Shown: positions 35,640 to 48,710 of the stretch, in pieces
Position numbering within the stretch: position 1 is the first letter of the stretch
Layout of the letters: every line of letters starts with the position of its first letter
NCBI GenBank assembly: GCA_036897525.1
Contig: JAYMTJ010000050.1
Coordinates: forward strand, 1 to 64,000
DNA length: 64,000 nucleotides
Origin: Pelargonium x hortorum
Lineage: Eukaryota > Streptophyta > Magnoliopsida > Geraniales > Geraniaceae
Reading direction: 5' to 3'
Notes under the pieces: generated by a model
The model's input: the letters and a program-made list of their open reading frames with translations, nothing else
Databases searched by the model: none
Told to the model about the DNA's origin: nothing
Made by a program: the position numbers and the translations under genes

Positions 35640-35830
35640 TTGTTTAACTAACCAACTGGTCGGGAGCTTCCTACTAACTAACTGGCTGGTCTGGTATACT
35701 CTTTATTTAAATGGATTTATCACAAAAATACAATTTGAATTTCAGTAGTTGATGGACTAAAAAACACCCAGGAGTCTCCTTAATACACAAGACTTTTACT
35801 GACTTTATTGACTTACCTCTTCTTTACGAG
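35640..35830 (+). repeat. R1 dispersed repeat, 3' part (copy G)
   Basis: Holds the distal R1 landmarks: CTAACTGGCTGG (compare TACTGGCTGG in copy B), then about 120 bases on TTTTACTGACTTTATTGACTTACCTCTTCT (copy B: TTTTATTGACTTACTTCTTCT). Proximal landmarks (CTTACCGAGT, TTACACT) are absent, so it is either truncated or eroded. At its start two near-copies of CTAACTAACTGG-type sequence (35645-35663 and 35673-35694) stand in tandem. Confidence 0.45.
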
Positions 35831-36622
35831 TTTTCGGAGTTAGAATAGTTAGAAAAGGTATAGAAGAGATAGAACAGATGATAGAAGAATAGATAAGGAT
35901 TAGAATGTCTTAGTGTAGCCTATCCATACTTATTGGAGTGTACTGTAGCTACCATAGTTAGAAAAGAATTTCTTTAATGTATTCGTATTGTACTACATAG
36001 TTGTGTAATATAAAGAGATTCTCTATGAAGCAAAGGAGAGACATCTGAAAATAACAAGCGTTCTGTGATATAAAGCGCTGTCCTGACAGAAGTCTGGAGC
36101 TAGCAAGGGATTTATTACTTTAATTTAAAGAGCTTCCCACCCGTTTTCAAGTATTCTGGGAGTAACTAGAAATCCTGTTAGGAGATAACCCATGTATAAA
36201 CTTGTAAGGAGAGCGCTATAGGATAGGGTAAACCCGGAGTTACTTTTTTATACCACTAACTTCGCTGCACTCTTTTGTAAAATCCTATCTCTTGAAATGA
36301 ATAACTGTTCTTCTCTACCCGGGTATCGCTACTTTTTAGTCTAAAAAATGCTTTGAAGGATTATAGAAGTTCTATAAGAAAACCCCTTAACTCTCGCAAA
36401 GGACTCTGGTCCGTACGTTAAGTATCATAGGAAAATACCTCTTATAACTACTTAAACTTGTGATAAAAGGCGATTATATAATAAAATGAAACGTTCTATA
36501 GTTCTGTCAAAGGAGTGTAGGAAGTTCTTACTTGACTAAGAAAAGAGTCAACTTCAGATACAGGTGTTCGTATGAAAAGAAGGTTGAGGAACCCGGAGGC
36601 AGTCTGTCCGAAACAGTGTCTC

Positions 36623-36835
36623 TTAGATAAAGCCCTTCTTATGTTCCTTTTCCAAAAAAAACTTAGTATATATATAAAACTCTCTACCAACTAAAAAAAT
36701 ACAGAGTAGAGCTAAAGCGTAGTAGATCCAAGTTCCAGGGCTTTCTAAGGGGTCAATAATGAAAAATATGGTAAATCCAACATAAAATAAATGTACAAAC
36801 TTTCTTTTACAGAACAGAGTATCCTGAAATAACAT
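36623..36835 (-). CDS. 70-codon ORF with two hydrophobic segments, unassigned
   Basis: ATG start, 70 codons. After a basic N-terminus (CKRKFVHLF) come two hydrophobic runs, about residues 15-27 (LFYVGFTIFFIID) and 35-50 (TWIYYALALLCIFLVG), separated by PLESPG, and then a charged tail ending EKEHKKGFI. This could be a small membrane protein. In AT-rich DNA hydrophobic chance frames are common, there is no ribosome site, and I cannot match it to Atp8, Nad4L, Sdh3/4 or a small plastid membrane subunit. Low confidence. Confidence 0.12.
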   Translation of the reverse strand: MLFQDTLFCKRKFVHLFYVGFTIFFIIDPLESPGTWIYYALALLCIFLVGREFYIYTKFFLEKEHKKGFI

Positions 36836-37877
36836 TCTAGGGAGTCACTTTTGGGCACTGCTTTGTTTAGTATTGCTTACAATCCCATTAATTTGTAAAA
36901 TGTACTTAAGGTCAAGTCTTTTCCAAGTACAGGGTCTCTTACTGAAAGTTAAGGTTGTTATAGAACCCCAGATGAGTGTTTATTATGCTGTTACAAAGTA
37001 AATACATTGAAAGGTCGTTTCAAACAAAGAGCAACCTTTTTTTATTGCTATTGCAGTATAAGAAATACGTATCCCCTAAGCGGTTTAGAACAATATATGT
37101 CCTTACATGAACGTGGGATTTCTAAGCCCTTGCTATTTCGGAATAGAGTAAATAAACCCCGAAAAATTCTTTTTAGAAATCCCAATATTCTTACTTAATC
37201 ACACATAATCACAACAGAGAAAGGCTTAGGTTATTCCCTTTATTCTCAAATCCTGTTAATAACCTATAGTTAGTCCTCTTTTTATATTTCAAAAAATTCT
37301 AAGGGACCACTAGGAGCTTCAAATAAAAAAAAAATTCCTATTTTATAAATTTCAAGGACTTCTTTGTAACAGCTTTTTTTGTATCCTCAGGAAACGCTTA
37401 TTCGGGTCAATTTTTTATATTCTATATTAGTGATAAGCTATTTGGACTCAGTATCTGTTCCTCTATCCTATTTCTTTTTAGCTCTAGTTCGTCCGAAGAA
37501 AGTATATAACAAAGTATAGTAAGTAGTATTTGTTTTCAAGCTCAAAATGTACCCTCGCTTCGGTTAAAATTGGAGCTCCTTGACAGGTTTGTTTACAAGG
37601 GCCTTAATGAAGGGCATAAAAGAAAAGTCTTTTTTATTTAAGCACTAGCCTATTAGAAATAACGAAAATCATATGTAAAGGGCCTTAGAAGTGGTTTCTT
37701 AAACCTAAATTCCACAAAAAAACCTGGAGGGTCCCCGGAGAGAATAACTTTACAATAAAGGACACTCCTCACTTCAAAAAAGAAACTTTAATAGAATTAG
37801 ATTCAACATTTGGCAAAAGAGTTTTCTTTATCCAGAAATTTCGGCGGGTCTGTTTTTCTAAATTAAAGTGGGTAAGG

Positions 37878-37895
37878 GTAGCTCAGTAAAGCTAC
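37878..37895 (+). other. D-arm-like hairpin GTAGCT/AGCTAC
   Basis: GTAGCT-CAGTAA-AGCTAC is a perfect 6-bp stem with a 6-base loop and contains TAGCTCAGT, the commonest wording of a tRNA 5' D-arm. It is preceded by GGGTAAGG, as a tRNA acceptor strand might be. No T-loop consensus appears at the right distance downstream. Either a 5' tRNA fragment or an unrelated hairpin. Confidence 0.25.
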
Positions 37896-38111
37896 TGGAA
37901 AGTCTCTAAGCCTGGTATATCTCCTAAAGCCCCTAGGACTGTTAAGACTCCTCTATCAGACCTGGGAGAGTGCCCCGGATATAGCAATTTGTAAAAGAGA
38001 TTCTAAAGAAAACTTTCGTGGTGTCAACAAGAAACAGTTCTCAATTTTACTAAAATTGAAATAAAACTCTATTCTTCGCTATACTTCTATGTTAATAGTA
38101 TTTTCAATTAC

Positions 38112-38150
38112 AAAAGAGGAGCAGGGATTTGAACCCATATATATATATAT
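38112..38150 (-). pseudogene. tRNA T-arm fragment abutting an (AT)7 run
   Basis: The minus strand reads GGGTTCAAATCCCTGC followed by TCCTC, a perfect T-loop with a three-pair GGG/CCC stem. Directly on its 5' side is an (AT)7 dinucleotide run (38137-38150), which occupies the place of the variable and anticodon arms. The T-arm may be all that survives of a tRNA interrupted or replaced by microsatellite growth. No isoacceptor can be assigned. Confidence 0.35.
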
Positions 38151-41100
38151 TTTCCACCTACTTTGATGAGTATCACTAATACTATACTAATTCTATACTA
38201 AAGAATTTCGTTTATCTATTACTGGGCCTCTCTATCTACATTGATTACCCTTAATAAGCTTTTTTTCAAGTCCAGCTTCTCGTCAATGAAATTTAATGTT
38301 AGAATCTTACAACACATCTAACAACTCTGTTTAGGAGCTCCTTCTTTGCCCTGTTTGAGGTCTATGTTTGCTTATGGAATCCATACTAAAACTAAAGTAG
38401 TAAGTAGCCTTGCATTGCTTCTTGACTTCGTATATAAAAAAGATTCTATTCCAGAGTCTTCTATTTTCACACTGTACTTAGACCCTACGTCAGTCAATAC
38501 TAATATAATAACACTGCTGAGACATAGATCCACTTTGTCCATAAAATCAGGGTCAGCCACTGGGTTTTATTACTTCGTTGTAAGCCTCATTATTTATATA
38601 TAAATCAAAGTACGGATGCCCCCTTTTGAAGGACTCACATTTTCCCTTATTAATTTTAGAATTTACACCCAATTAACGGATTTATATCTACTTTGGGTGC
38701 TGGGACCTACTAGTTCAAGGAGTTTTTGAGTAATTTAGAAAGCCGAGTTCGTAAGATAACTCTTTTGAAATAGCGTATCCTATACTTCTTTCTACTGAGA
38801 AATTTGTATTCTTCTCAGAAGAGGGACAAGGAAAAAAATTCCCCTTCTTGGGTATAGATTTAGTTCGATGGGATTAGCATTCAATTAGAGTTTTCAAGTA
38901 CTCTCCTTGTGTTATTGAATAAACCTAACCTTTCACTAAGCGCTTAACATGGGTCTTTTTCCCTGTTTTATTAATTGTCACGTAGCCCTAGTCAAATCAA
39001 ACTCGATAGGTTCTGTACTTTTCAAAAGCCCCCTCTATGCTAGTATTAAGAGTGCCCTTAGAAAATAAAAAAGGTTTAATTTACAGTGTTACAAAAATTC
39101 TTTTTAGCTTCTAACTTATTCTTTAAGGTTAAAGGAAAGCACAAAGTACTTTCGATACGCTCCCTTAAACGTAATTTGATTTCTATTACCTGATCCTGTG
39201 TATATTATCTCGTTACCAAAAGGCTATAAACCCGCAGGCACTTATTAGAAGTTCAGGAAAACGCACTCAATACTTCGACTCTTTTTTCTTATTTAGGGCG
39301 GTTTATTACATTACAATCCTCTGCAGAATACCGTAACTTTTAAATACTCTTGAAAATTCTTTCTATCTTTATATCTAGGGTTGCGCTTCTATTTTTTTCA
39401 GATAAACTTGTCTTTACTTATTCTAGAAGGGACGAGAATAGAACCTTTTGAACACGTCCTCTATTTAGTTTAAAAAAACTATCCTACCTTAATACATAAC
39501 GAGGAGTCACTTTATGCTTTGCCAACTTCCCTATTTCTGAAAGAAGAGAAGAATAGACAGTTTCTTAATAAGTACTCGGATAGGGTTGTTACAATAGAGA
39601 ATCGTTGCTGAGTATGTATTTAATTCGTCCACTGTTTCATTTTTATATTATTAGGCGAAAGTAACACAAAAATAATGTACATATCTAGCTGACTTCATTG
39701 AGTTAGCCTATCTTATTGCATTGCTAGCGGATCTACTAGTTTTTTGCTGAACAAGGTATAAGGTTTTTAAATATATGTATACACACTTATGATACTAGTT
39801 TTCCTTACTTAATTTAATAATAATCTTTTGTTACTTCTGGGGAATGAATACAACTCTTTGAAATGACTAAGTCAAAGAAAGATATGGCAGGAACCTTAAT
39901 AAATTTAGGACTCATAAAAACCCTTACCAGGAACTCCCCTAATAGTTATAGGATAACAAAAAAGTACTTTAAAAGAAGAAGGGATCTTGGGTTTTTCCTT
40001 CTCTTGTTATCAGCTTATCTCTACGAAATAGAAGCTCTTTAGTGTCCTTGTACAAAGTCAAAAAGAGGGAAAAGAGTTGAATATTGCTTGATCTTGATTA
40101 GGAGTACTTTAGATTTCCTTTAGGTACTGAGTATTCTTGTTAGTCGGGTGCTATTCAATAAAATAAGTTGCGTGGCGTTACGACATTTAGGAGCTTTACT
40201 TTTCGTATCAGTTTCTCTTTGTTTATACCTAGTGTATAGGACAAATCCTTTTTTATTTTATTTATTATATCTGAGGCAGAGCCTAGCCCCCTTTTTAGAG
40301 CGGAGATACTATAGTAAGTGAGACTTTAGTAGACCAAAACAGGATACCTAAGAGGGTAGGGAAATCCCTAAGGTATATCCAGTTAATAGGGGTCTTTATT
40401 CGAAAATCTAGCTTAGTTAGAATCCAAAAATGCAATTATCTTATCCTAACACAAAGCTAAAAAAGAATTTCTTCAAAAGAAAAGAGTCCCGGTAAAATAC
40501 TCCTTACTGCTCTTTTTCTACAAACTGTGCAAACTAAAAAATTGCTTTTATCTTGTGTATTAAATTAAATTGACTCTACCCAGGAGTAACAAAAACTAAA
40601 ACGTGTTTATATCTATTTTTTTCAAATTAAGAAGGACAAATTTAAAGTAATATCCGTCCATGAATTAATTTTCTTAGGTACGAGATATCTCAGGCATTTC
40701 AAATAAACGAAGTCATGTCTTTCTCTCGTCCTTATTTTCTTTAAATCTTTGAAGTTTACGTACTAGCTTTTTTTAGAGATGCTTGGATAAACTTATTTGA
40801 GAATCACGAGAGTTCTTGGTGTATCGTATTTATTACGTCCAAAAGCAAGTGGTGACGTGACAGACTTAGTAGTCTTTGTTTCGTTGGTTAGCGCTTTAAG
40901 TTCGATCAAAAAAAAAATCTATTTGTCTACACAGGCCGGAGTTCAATATGAGGACTCTAAATTTAGCACACTTCGATAATTAAATCTGAAATACCTATAT
41001 AGAAGGTATTTTATATACTAGGGTCTATTCGCGTACTAACTTTATGTTATTAGCAGTCCTCTATATCTCAAATAAATTAAGAATCTTCCATTTTTTTACT

Positions 41101-44100
41101 GCCCCTGACTAATCTTTTTAAGAAAGAGCCAATATATGTATTTTCCCGGCAGGTGTTTCCAATTCGGATTGGACCAGATTTACTATATATCGGTGACTCC
41201 TATATAATTAACTAATGCTAATGCTTGTTAGTTTTCTAATTCCTGAAGTATAACATATCTAACTAAAATAGAGTTTCATTTCTTAGAGAGCTCGGAAAGA
41301 GTAAACTCGGCCCTGTAGTTATGAAACGGGCTCCAAATGGATACAAGAATACCAGTTCTATTAGCTACACTGACACTGAGAAGGCATACCCTCAACCCTG
41401 AGTACCGACATGACCTAGCTGAAGCTGACTAGAACAGAGTCATAAATGACCTTGTTTCAATTAGAACAAGTGAGTGTATTTAAGTTAGGCAGGGGAAAGG
41501 GTGGAGATTGTGTAGGCTTATTAATGAGTTTAGGAATAAAGTTTCTTTTCTTTGACTCACCGGATTATGTACTTCAGAAAAGGGACCTTATGTCTTACAA
41601 AGATATTCAGTCTTTACATTTCCTTTATCTGCCTAGCTTTTCTTCTGTATTCTGTCAGTGAAGTACAAATATTATAGACTCATTTGCCTTCAATCCCAAA
41701 AGATTGACTGTCCATCACATCAAGAAGAACAAGAAATTCATTCTATAACTCCCTAGCTATCTATCAGAATCAGAGAATCTACTCCTTACTCTTGTGGATT
41801 TCACTTTTTTCTCTAGAGAAGAAGGTATTATACAAGAGGTATTATGACAGCGGAAAGAGTTTTTTGGTAATTTATAGGGTATTAGCATCAAGGAGTGTTT
41901 TCAGTTCAAAGAAAAAAAAGGAGCATAACGGGGACGGAAATTGGGTGGTACTTTGCTTCGAAACTGTAGCTTAGGATGCCCTTGTAGAAAAGGAGGCCTC
42001 TTGTCCATGTATTTATTGTATTAACCTGAACACGGGTATAATTTTCTTTGTTAATGCCAATATTAAAGGTCCCCTAAATTGCTTACGAGAGAATGTCCGT
42101 CCAGTAAAATAAGTACAAGGGATCCCGGAGGGTTGGGAAGTTTTATTCCACCATTGGTTAGAAAAAGCCTTTCCTTATTTGCTTTCAAGTAAAGGGGTAG
42201 TTTTGTTTTTATTACCAAAAGTTATATATTATATAGAAGTCTCCTCTTTATGAAGCCCCGTTACACGTTATCCTCGAAAATTGTTGGGGTGTTCCATTAG
42301 AAAGAAAGTCTTGGTAAGTATACGAGTTTAGTAGTAAAGAAATCCCGCATTTCGGTACTGAGCTTGCGTTGTAGTATAGACAAGAAAGTCAAAAAGGGCT
42401 CCTATAAATTTTCCTTCACAGCCTGTAGTAATGGTACAGATATACTATGTTATAATACTCGCTTATATAGAATTCTAATCTTTTTACCGTGCGGCGGATA
42501 CTTCTCTAGACCCTTTTCAAATCCAGGACAAAGCTTGTAATCGAAAGTGGGCATGAATAGTTTAAAGGGCTTGCTTTGGTTCAAAGCGCTTATCAGTGCA
42601 ATTAGGATCTCATTTTGTTGTTATACGAGAGCAGGTCTGAGAAATAAGTTGAGTATGAGGCTGTAGTAACACACAAAGTAGAGAACAGAATTAAAGAAAA
42701 AAACCTATAAGCAGTTGTGTGTCAGTTAAAAAAGGATTTTTGAAGCGATAACCGAGTCTCCGATTCAGGGATTCCCCTTGATTTCTGGATCACGCATTCT
42801 AAAATGTGTAAAGGTTTCCCAGTTAGTCTTACTTTTTTGTTATTGGTTTTTTTTTGCATTCCTACAGCTTCATATTTAGGAGGCTAACCCTTTTGTTTTT
42901 GTAGTAATATGTAAAGTGAAAACCCTCTTAACTTAAAAGATAAAAGTTTTTTTGTCTATAATTATCCCCAATCTGCTTTCAAAAGCCCGGGGTTTCCTTG
43001 GTTAAGGCAGTAGAAAAGAAAGATATTTGATTAAGGTATTACTCTAGTTTATTCCAGACTTTGGTACCTTTAAAAAGCCTGAAGCTAGGAGGATTTTTTG
43101 ATTGACTTTAGAAAGGCGTCGTAATATAGAATAAAAAATCCTAGCGTTATAAGGTAGAAATTATCCAACAAAAAAAAAGCACGAGGTCGTGAGTCCTTTG
43201 GGATAACCCAAAAAGGGCTGCTGCGAGCAGTTTCTTATAAGTCAAAGTATACTTTACCTAGATCTATTTAATAATCTTACTGGTAGAATACATTTCTGTA
43301 GTGTAGCACGAAAAACAAATTAAATAAGATAAGAGCAACTAACTAACACTTAAGGTAAGGAGCATTTTGTTTTGGTACTTGATTCTGTATTATTAAGTTC
43401 CAGTAAAGCAAAAAACCTAAAAATTTTTTATAGAATATATATACCAAGCCTTTCTTTCTCAGCGAGTTCCCTTTTTTTGTTCAGACGAGACTAAGAGCCC
43501 TACAGCTACCTGAGCTAAGGCTCAAAGCTAGTTCTATAACAAGAACTAAAAAACAACCAAGAAACTTCCATAGATACTTATGCTTAAGGGTTCCTTACTG
43601 ACGACCACTCTGTTAATTCTATTTTAAAAAGATCCTACCTAAACTAAATAAGTTGGTTGATTCCTTTTCATTTTCTATAAGGTGCAGTAAACCCCTTTGC
43701 AGAACCCTACTTACTATACTATAACTACTATAAGGAATCCCGACTGAAAGGAACATATCTTAATGAAATAAAATGGAGTCTCGCAATTCTCCTCTCAAGT
43801 TTGATTGCTCTACCCTGGGTCTACAAGATACTCAATAAAACCAGGAGTATGTACCTCTATTAAAAGCAACATCTGAATTTTAAGTCTTGTATTAGGTCTA
43901 ACTAAGTTTTTGTTACTTTTTTCTCATAATATCTCTTAAAATCTCCCAAGTTTCCGATGGATTTTTATATTTAAATACTGACAGAGCCTAATCCTTTTTT
44001 TAGTTGTGGACTCTTTCTTTATCTGGCTGGTAGATTACACAAGGTTAGGCTTTTTTCACATTGTATGGGTCCTTATTTTTGAAGTACAGGATAAAGGGTA

Positions 44101-46234
44101 TTCGTTAGTTAATCTGATTTATTATAATGGAACTTTCCTTTTATTATACATTATAGACTTCGGAAGGCCTCTACTATATGTATTTCAATCCCTTTTAATA
44201 ATGCGAATGCTAATAAATAGTAAGTAGTTTTTTTCGAAACCTGCGTCATTTTCCTTACCAAGAGTCCGGTTTTAACGTTATAGATGTAATGTCTGTCTTG
44301 TTATAAAATCCCAAATAAATATAGAAAGACCTCCTTTTGCACTAATCCTGGTACCAAGGCCAAGGGTCTGGGATTCTCCTTTGAAACTTTGTCGTGAAAG
44401 AGTTTGTGTTCCTTTCTTATGAAATACCTGGATCCATAGACCGGCTCTTTTGAATTATAGGTAGTGATTCCTTATTTCTTATGTATTAGAGATTTATAAA
44501 ACCGTTAATGATTGCTAAGAATTTCTTTTACTTAATTGAGTTCTTTATCTAAAGCTTACCTCTCTGGTAATGTAATTTCTATGTCTGCTGAGTTCTCTTT
44601 GTTTGGGCTTATTTAAAATCTTCAAAGGTATCTCTATAGCGCTGTATACACAAAATTCTTAATATACTAATTCTAGATTACTCTAGGAACTAGTACAAAA
44701 AAAATAAAGACATTCTCGAGAAGCAGGAGATTTCTATTTTCTAAATATTTGAGGTTAGGGCAGAGTGACTCGTCAAGTCCTACTAACTAAGCTACTACAA
44801 GGAAGTGCAAGAAGTTTAAATCAATTCATTAAGTATACCTTTCCTGAAAATGAAGAACGAGAAAACTGTTTAGGAAACCTAAACCTCTTAGTTTAGTTGC
44901 AATTCCTAATGTTATAGCGTAGGACTCATATCCTCCCTCAACGCTGCAAAGAATTTCCCGGCTGTTTAACACTTTTCTTTTAGTGACACAAGACATAGAA
45001 TATTGTATATCAGACCTAACACTTAAGATTCCTTTTATATTATGTTATGAAGATCTATGAGATTCAAGGCCTCTTTCATTTAGGTTACTAGATGATCCCT
45101 GTTCTTTCTTTTCTTGAGTACTAGCTTGCTCAAAATATGATATATCTTTCTAATTTTAATAGAGTACAGGTAGATCCTTTAAGGCTTTCTTAGTTGTTCT
45201 TTCGAATCTAGGATTCGTATTTACTTTACAAGATTGAGACTGAGGAGTCAACAGATAATGATGATATTTATTCTAAATAAAGGATTTCTGGTGAGTAGAC
45301 AGTAACAAGATAAACAAATTATTAATACAAGGCATACTTTTTAACTCTTTTTTATTCCCATTTAAATAGCTAGATTTTCTTGTATGTATATATTTGCCGT
45401 TTTTTTAGAGATATAAGGGATGCCTCCTCTAATCACCTTTGTTTAATGTATATAGAAAAAAGGAGTCCTAGTTTGCCAGTCCAATTTATAGTAAATCTTT
45501 TTCGGAATCTAAGGAAAGGTTGAGTGGCTTGGTATGAAATGAAAAAAAAAAGCCCTGCGCTACATTATATTTAAGGGGTCTCTATAAAGCCTTACACTAC
45601 TTCGGTACTACACCAGCTGCAAAAGCTTCTGCATTACCAAAGATATATGTACTTCAAATTCTTTAGCCTGGGGGGCTACGCTTTATTTAAACTTTTTTTT
45701 GTTATAAAGAAAATGACAGCTTCGAGATAGAGCACTCCGTAAGTGGAAGAAATATTAGATTATACCCGGGAGTGCTTTTAAGTTTCGCTTCTAAAACTAG
45801 TTAAAATAAAAGTTAAGGGTTGCAACCCATTTCTATTTGTAATTTCAACTATTCCTGTTTCCTACTTGGATTTAACGAAATTATCCGGATTGCTTGTAAT
45901 GTGGATTTCTATTCCTATACTTTAGTGTTATACTTAAATAAAGTAAACTTGCTCGATAAACCCACTAGAGAATTCTCTTAAGTCGAAACCTTACAAATGT
46001 ATTTAGAATTGCTTTACTATAAATTTTGTATCCTAAAGTTTAACTATTATTCTTTTGCCAGTAGGGTACCCCGAAATAAGGTGTTTTTCTTGAAGTGGTA
46101 TATCTAATAAAACGGACTCTCTGTGTGTTTTTTTAGTTGTAACTAGATTTCGTTCTAGACTGGAATAAACACTCAAATATAGAATATCCTATCTTAGAAG
46201 GTGTACCAGTGCTGGTTAACTAGGTCAATAGCAA
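38151..46234. other. non-coding AT-rich stretch
   Basis: Eight kilobases with only short frames: 85 codons at 38346-38603, overlapped by a 62-codon minus frame; 60 at 40797-40979; 71 at 41446-41661; 60 at 41792-41974; 73 at 44006-44227. None resembles a known family. CCCGGG occurs at 42986 and 45765, and a stem-loop at 41158-41173. A minus-strand block at 43765-43815 contains CCAGGGTAGAGCAATC, reminiscent of a tRNA D-arm, but has no T-loop. Confidence 0.55.
41158..41173. repeat. 6-bp hairpin with TCGG loop
   Basis: TCCAAT-TCGG-ATTGGA is a perfect 6-bp inverted repeat closing a four-base TCGG loop. A T run does not follow on either side. It is a compact stem-loop in spacer DNA with no evident role. 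Confidence 0.65.
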
Positions 46235-46591
46235 GTGAAAGCCCTTGACTATAAAAGAACTCCTTACTTTAGGAACTTAAAAGTACTTTCATTTCAAGAA
46301 AAATGTTATTTATCCTTAGTTAGTTTAGGTACAGGTGTTTGTACATTTAACCCTTTTTTGCATTATATTTCCTATACTTACATTATTAACTTCCTGATGA
46401 CCTTCGAACCCTTATTTACTATAAAGTTTATCGAATTACTACTTTATACTTCTATTCCTCATCCCTATCAGGATAATTATAAAACAAACGAGTGTATTCA
46501 TTTCTTCACTTCAGGTTTTCACAATTCCATTTTGTCAAGTATGTTTCTCTTCGGAGTGCTCAATTCCTATTGGATTTTTAGTAAAGTCTAG
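46235..46591 (+). CDS. 118-codon ORF, unassigned
   Basis: GTG start (first in-frame ATG near residue 55), 118 codons, TAG stop. The protein is aromatic and hydrophobic, with a possible membrane stretch around residues 40-55 (FLHYISYTYIINFLM) and another near the C-terminus (SILSSMFLFGVLNSYWIF). His and Asn are scattered without a cofactor-binding pattern. No similarity to cytochrome, NADH-dehydrogenase or ATP-synthase subunits that I can see. It is the second-longest frame, of a size chance can give here. Confidence 0.12.
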   Translation: MKALDYKRTPYFRNLKVLSFQEKCYLSLVSLGTGVCTFNPFLHYISYTYIINFLMTFEPLFTIKFIELLLYTSIPHPYQDNYKTNECIHFFTSGFHNSILSSMFLFGVLNSYWIFSKV

Positions 46592-48295
46592 TGAAATTCT
46601 ATGCTGTTAAAGTCAAATCAAAGTCATTTTTCTAAGGTTATTCAATTTCTATCATATCATATACATTATCGGATAAGTCCTCTCTAAGCTAAAGCTTCCA
46701 TTGGTCAGAAAAAAGAGAGGATTTATATAATTTCCTTCCCCTTAACCAGTCAAGCCCCTTCCTAACAAAGCAAAAAGTTCTATTAGAACAAAAGGATTTC
46801 TAGTTAGGACTCTACTCTCAAGAAATCATTTCTTAAACAAACAAATCAATTAAAGATTAAGAGCTACCAACTCCTCCAAATGGTAAAGACCCACCAATAA
46901 ATAACAAGGTACAAAAGGAGCTTGCTTGGGTCTTACTCACAAGGAAAACCCACATTTGAAAGGTTATTTTGTATCCCGGTAGTTTCTTACTGTTTGTTTA
47001 GGATATGTCTGTTAGGTTTGCATAGGACTTGTTAGAGAGAGGTATCCTGACTAGGATCGCTTTCAAGGGCTTTCCTTCATAGTAAGTACAATCAACAGAA
47101 CAAGGAATTCGTTTTGAGTCGTTTGAGACAGCAATTTCCCTAGTATTTGAGTGCTATAGCCGTAGCTTCTTTGTTTAACTCGAGACGCGTTCCCTATTCT
47201 ACTTGATAATACCCTTTACTTACTCTGAAGGATCCTATAACCAAACTGAGTTACTTCAAATAAACATCCGGAAATTCCTGAATATGGCTTAACTTAACTG
47301 TGGAACTTAATTTGAAAGCTAAGGCAAGGACTATTAACTCTTAAAACTCCGAGCGCTCTTGCTAAAACTTCTAGGAATGTGGAACAAAAATAGAGCGGAA
47401 ATATGGGTCTATTTATAGAGCATACTGATCAAGGAAAAGACCTCTTCATTAAAAAAAATCAAGAAAAGATGGATATTATTATTCCTATTCCGGAAGCAAA
47501 AAGTATTATAGAGCAAAAACCGAGCCGAGCGAGGTGCGGTTTTATGCACAGGGGTTCCGCTTTAATAAAAAAGCAAGCCTCTCTGCAGGCGAAAGAAGGT
47601 GAAACTAGGCCAAGCCAAGGCAGTAGCTCTTAGAATTTGTTGAATAAACTTATAATCCTAAGACTCCATGTCCTCTAGACAATTCTCCTTTTTTTTCATA
47701 CGGATCCTCACCTCAGTATTTCACTTAAACCCGATATTTGGAAAATAATTGTATAACACACTGCCAGCTTGAGCCGGAACCCCCATAAATAAGGAAGCTT
47801 TTTAATTGTGAAAACTACTAAACTAAAGAAAGGGACTTGTAATACGGACAGCATTCTGCCCAATTAAATTAAGCTCCCCTAAGGCTTATAGTACAGAGTC
47901 TAGACCCTGGTGGCGAGGAAATAAAAGTCTTTCCTTTTATTTTAATTCAAAAGACTTTCGCTTTTCTTAGCTATTAGGGAAACACCCAACCAGCAGCCTA
48001 GGTTGTATAAGCTCTTAAGAAGACAAGACTTTTGGTGTGCAGAAGCGAAAATCGATAACTAGAACTCTTCCCATTAGAGACCTTTTTTTAGGGTTTTATA
48101 ACCCCAGGACAATCGGCTCAGTATAAATACTTGACAGATCCAAGATTTTTTCTACAATTTCCTTTTCTCTCTGCGATACCTCTTCCTAAAGAAAGATAGC
48201 CTCTTTGAGTGATTTCATACCTCTAGGAATTGACCGAATAGAAGAGGTAATTTCTTAAATAGAAAGAAATGAATACAATTTTTGACAAAAACTTT
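46592..48295. other. non-coding stretch
   Basis: One 76-codon frame (47403-47633, plus, ATG) reads as a polar Lys/Gln/Glu-rich sequence ending in SQGSSS. Its composition is unlike the aromatic chance frames around it but it matches nothing I know. No RNA gene or repeat could be supported. Confidence 0.5.
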
Positions 48296-48299
48296 TCTA

Positions 48300-48710
48300 C
48301 CTTGTTTTGAGGCTAATTTACTTGGAATGGACTTCTCCGATCAGTGTATTCATTCTTGGCTTTGACAGTTGTTATGGTCTTGGAAGGAGATAAGCATTTC
48401 TGCTGGATTATTATAATGGAAACATGGCATATCTTTCCTTTGTTTGGCTGCTAGGCAAGCTTTAGTATTCTTCTGTCTAGGTAATGGTGTTTCCAGATTC
48501 TCTAACTCTTTCGGTTTAGGATTCCTTGTTTAGGTTTAGTAGTTTAAGAAGGATTAATTCCTGGTTTAGGTGTTAATGTAAGCTGACATTGCTGTAAAGG
48601 CTTGATTTATCCTGGACTCTATTTCATTACCTGTTGAGATTCCTATTATTTATAATAGACAGTTAGTTTTAGGAAGGAGTTCACAAGATTCTTAATCTTA
48701 AACCGGAAAA
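48300..48710 (-). repeat. R1-like repeat, eroded minus-strand copy (F)
   Basis: Words here align in order with the minus-strand R1 neighbourhood near 61.5 and 62.7 kb: GGTAATGGTGTTTCCAGATT (compare GGTATTGGTGTTTCTAGTTT at about 61.57 kb) and AGGATTAATTCCTGGTTTAGGTGTT (compare AGGATTAATTCTTTTTGTAAGGTGTT at about 62.69 kb). The core landmarks CTTACCGAGT and TTACACT are not found. Membership in the wider family is therefore tentative and the ends are approximate. Confidence 0.3.

Noticed and set aside
38346-38603. 85-codon plus-strand frame with a 62-codon frame opposite
   Set aside because: Overlapping frames on both strands with no recognisable motif; typical of chance.
43765-43815. minus-strand CCAGGGTAGAGCAATC, D-arm-like
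   Set aside because: No T-loop consensus at the right distance; too little to annotate.
47403-47633. 76-codon Lys/Gln-rich frame
   Set aside because: Polar composition is unusual here but there is no domain, ribosome site or context; not enough to call a gene.
47762-47785. GCCAGCTTGAGCCGG, glanced at as SSU 530-loop or intron domain V
   Set aside because: Neither the GTGCCAGCAGCCGCGG context nor a domain V partner strand is present.
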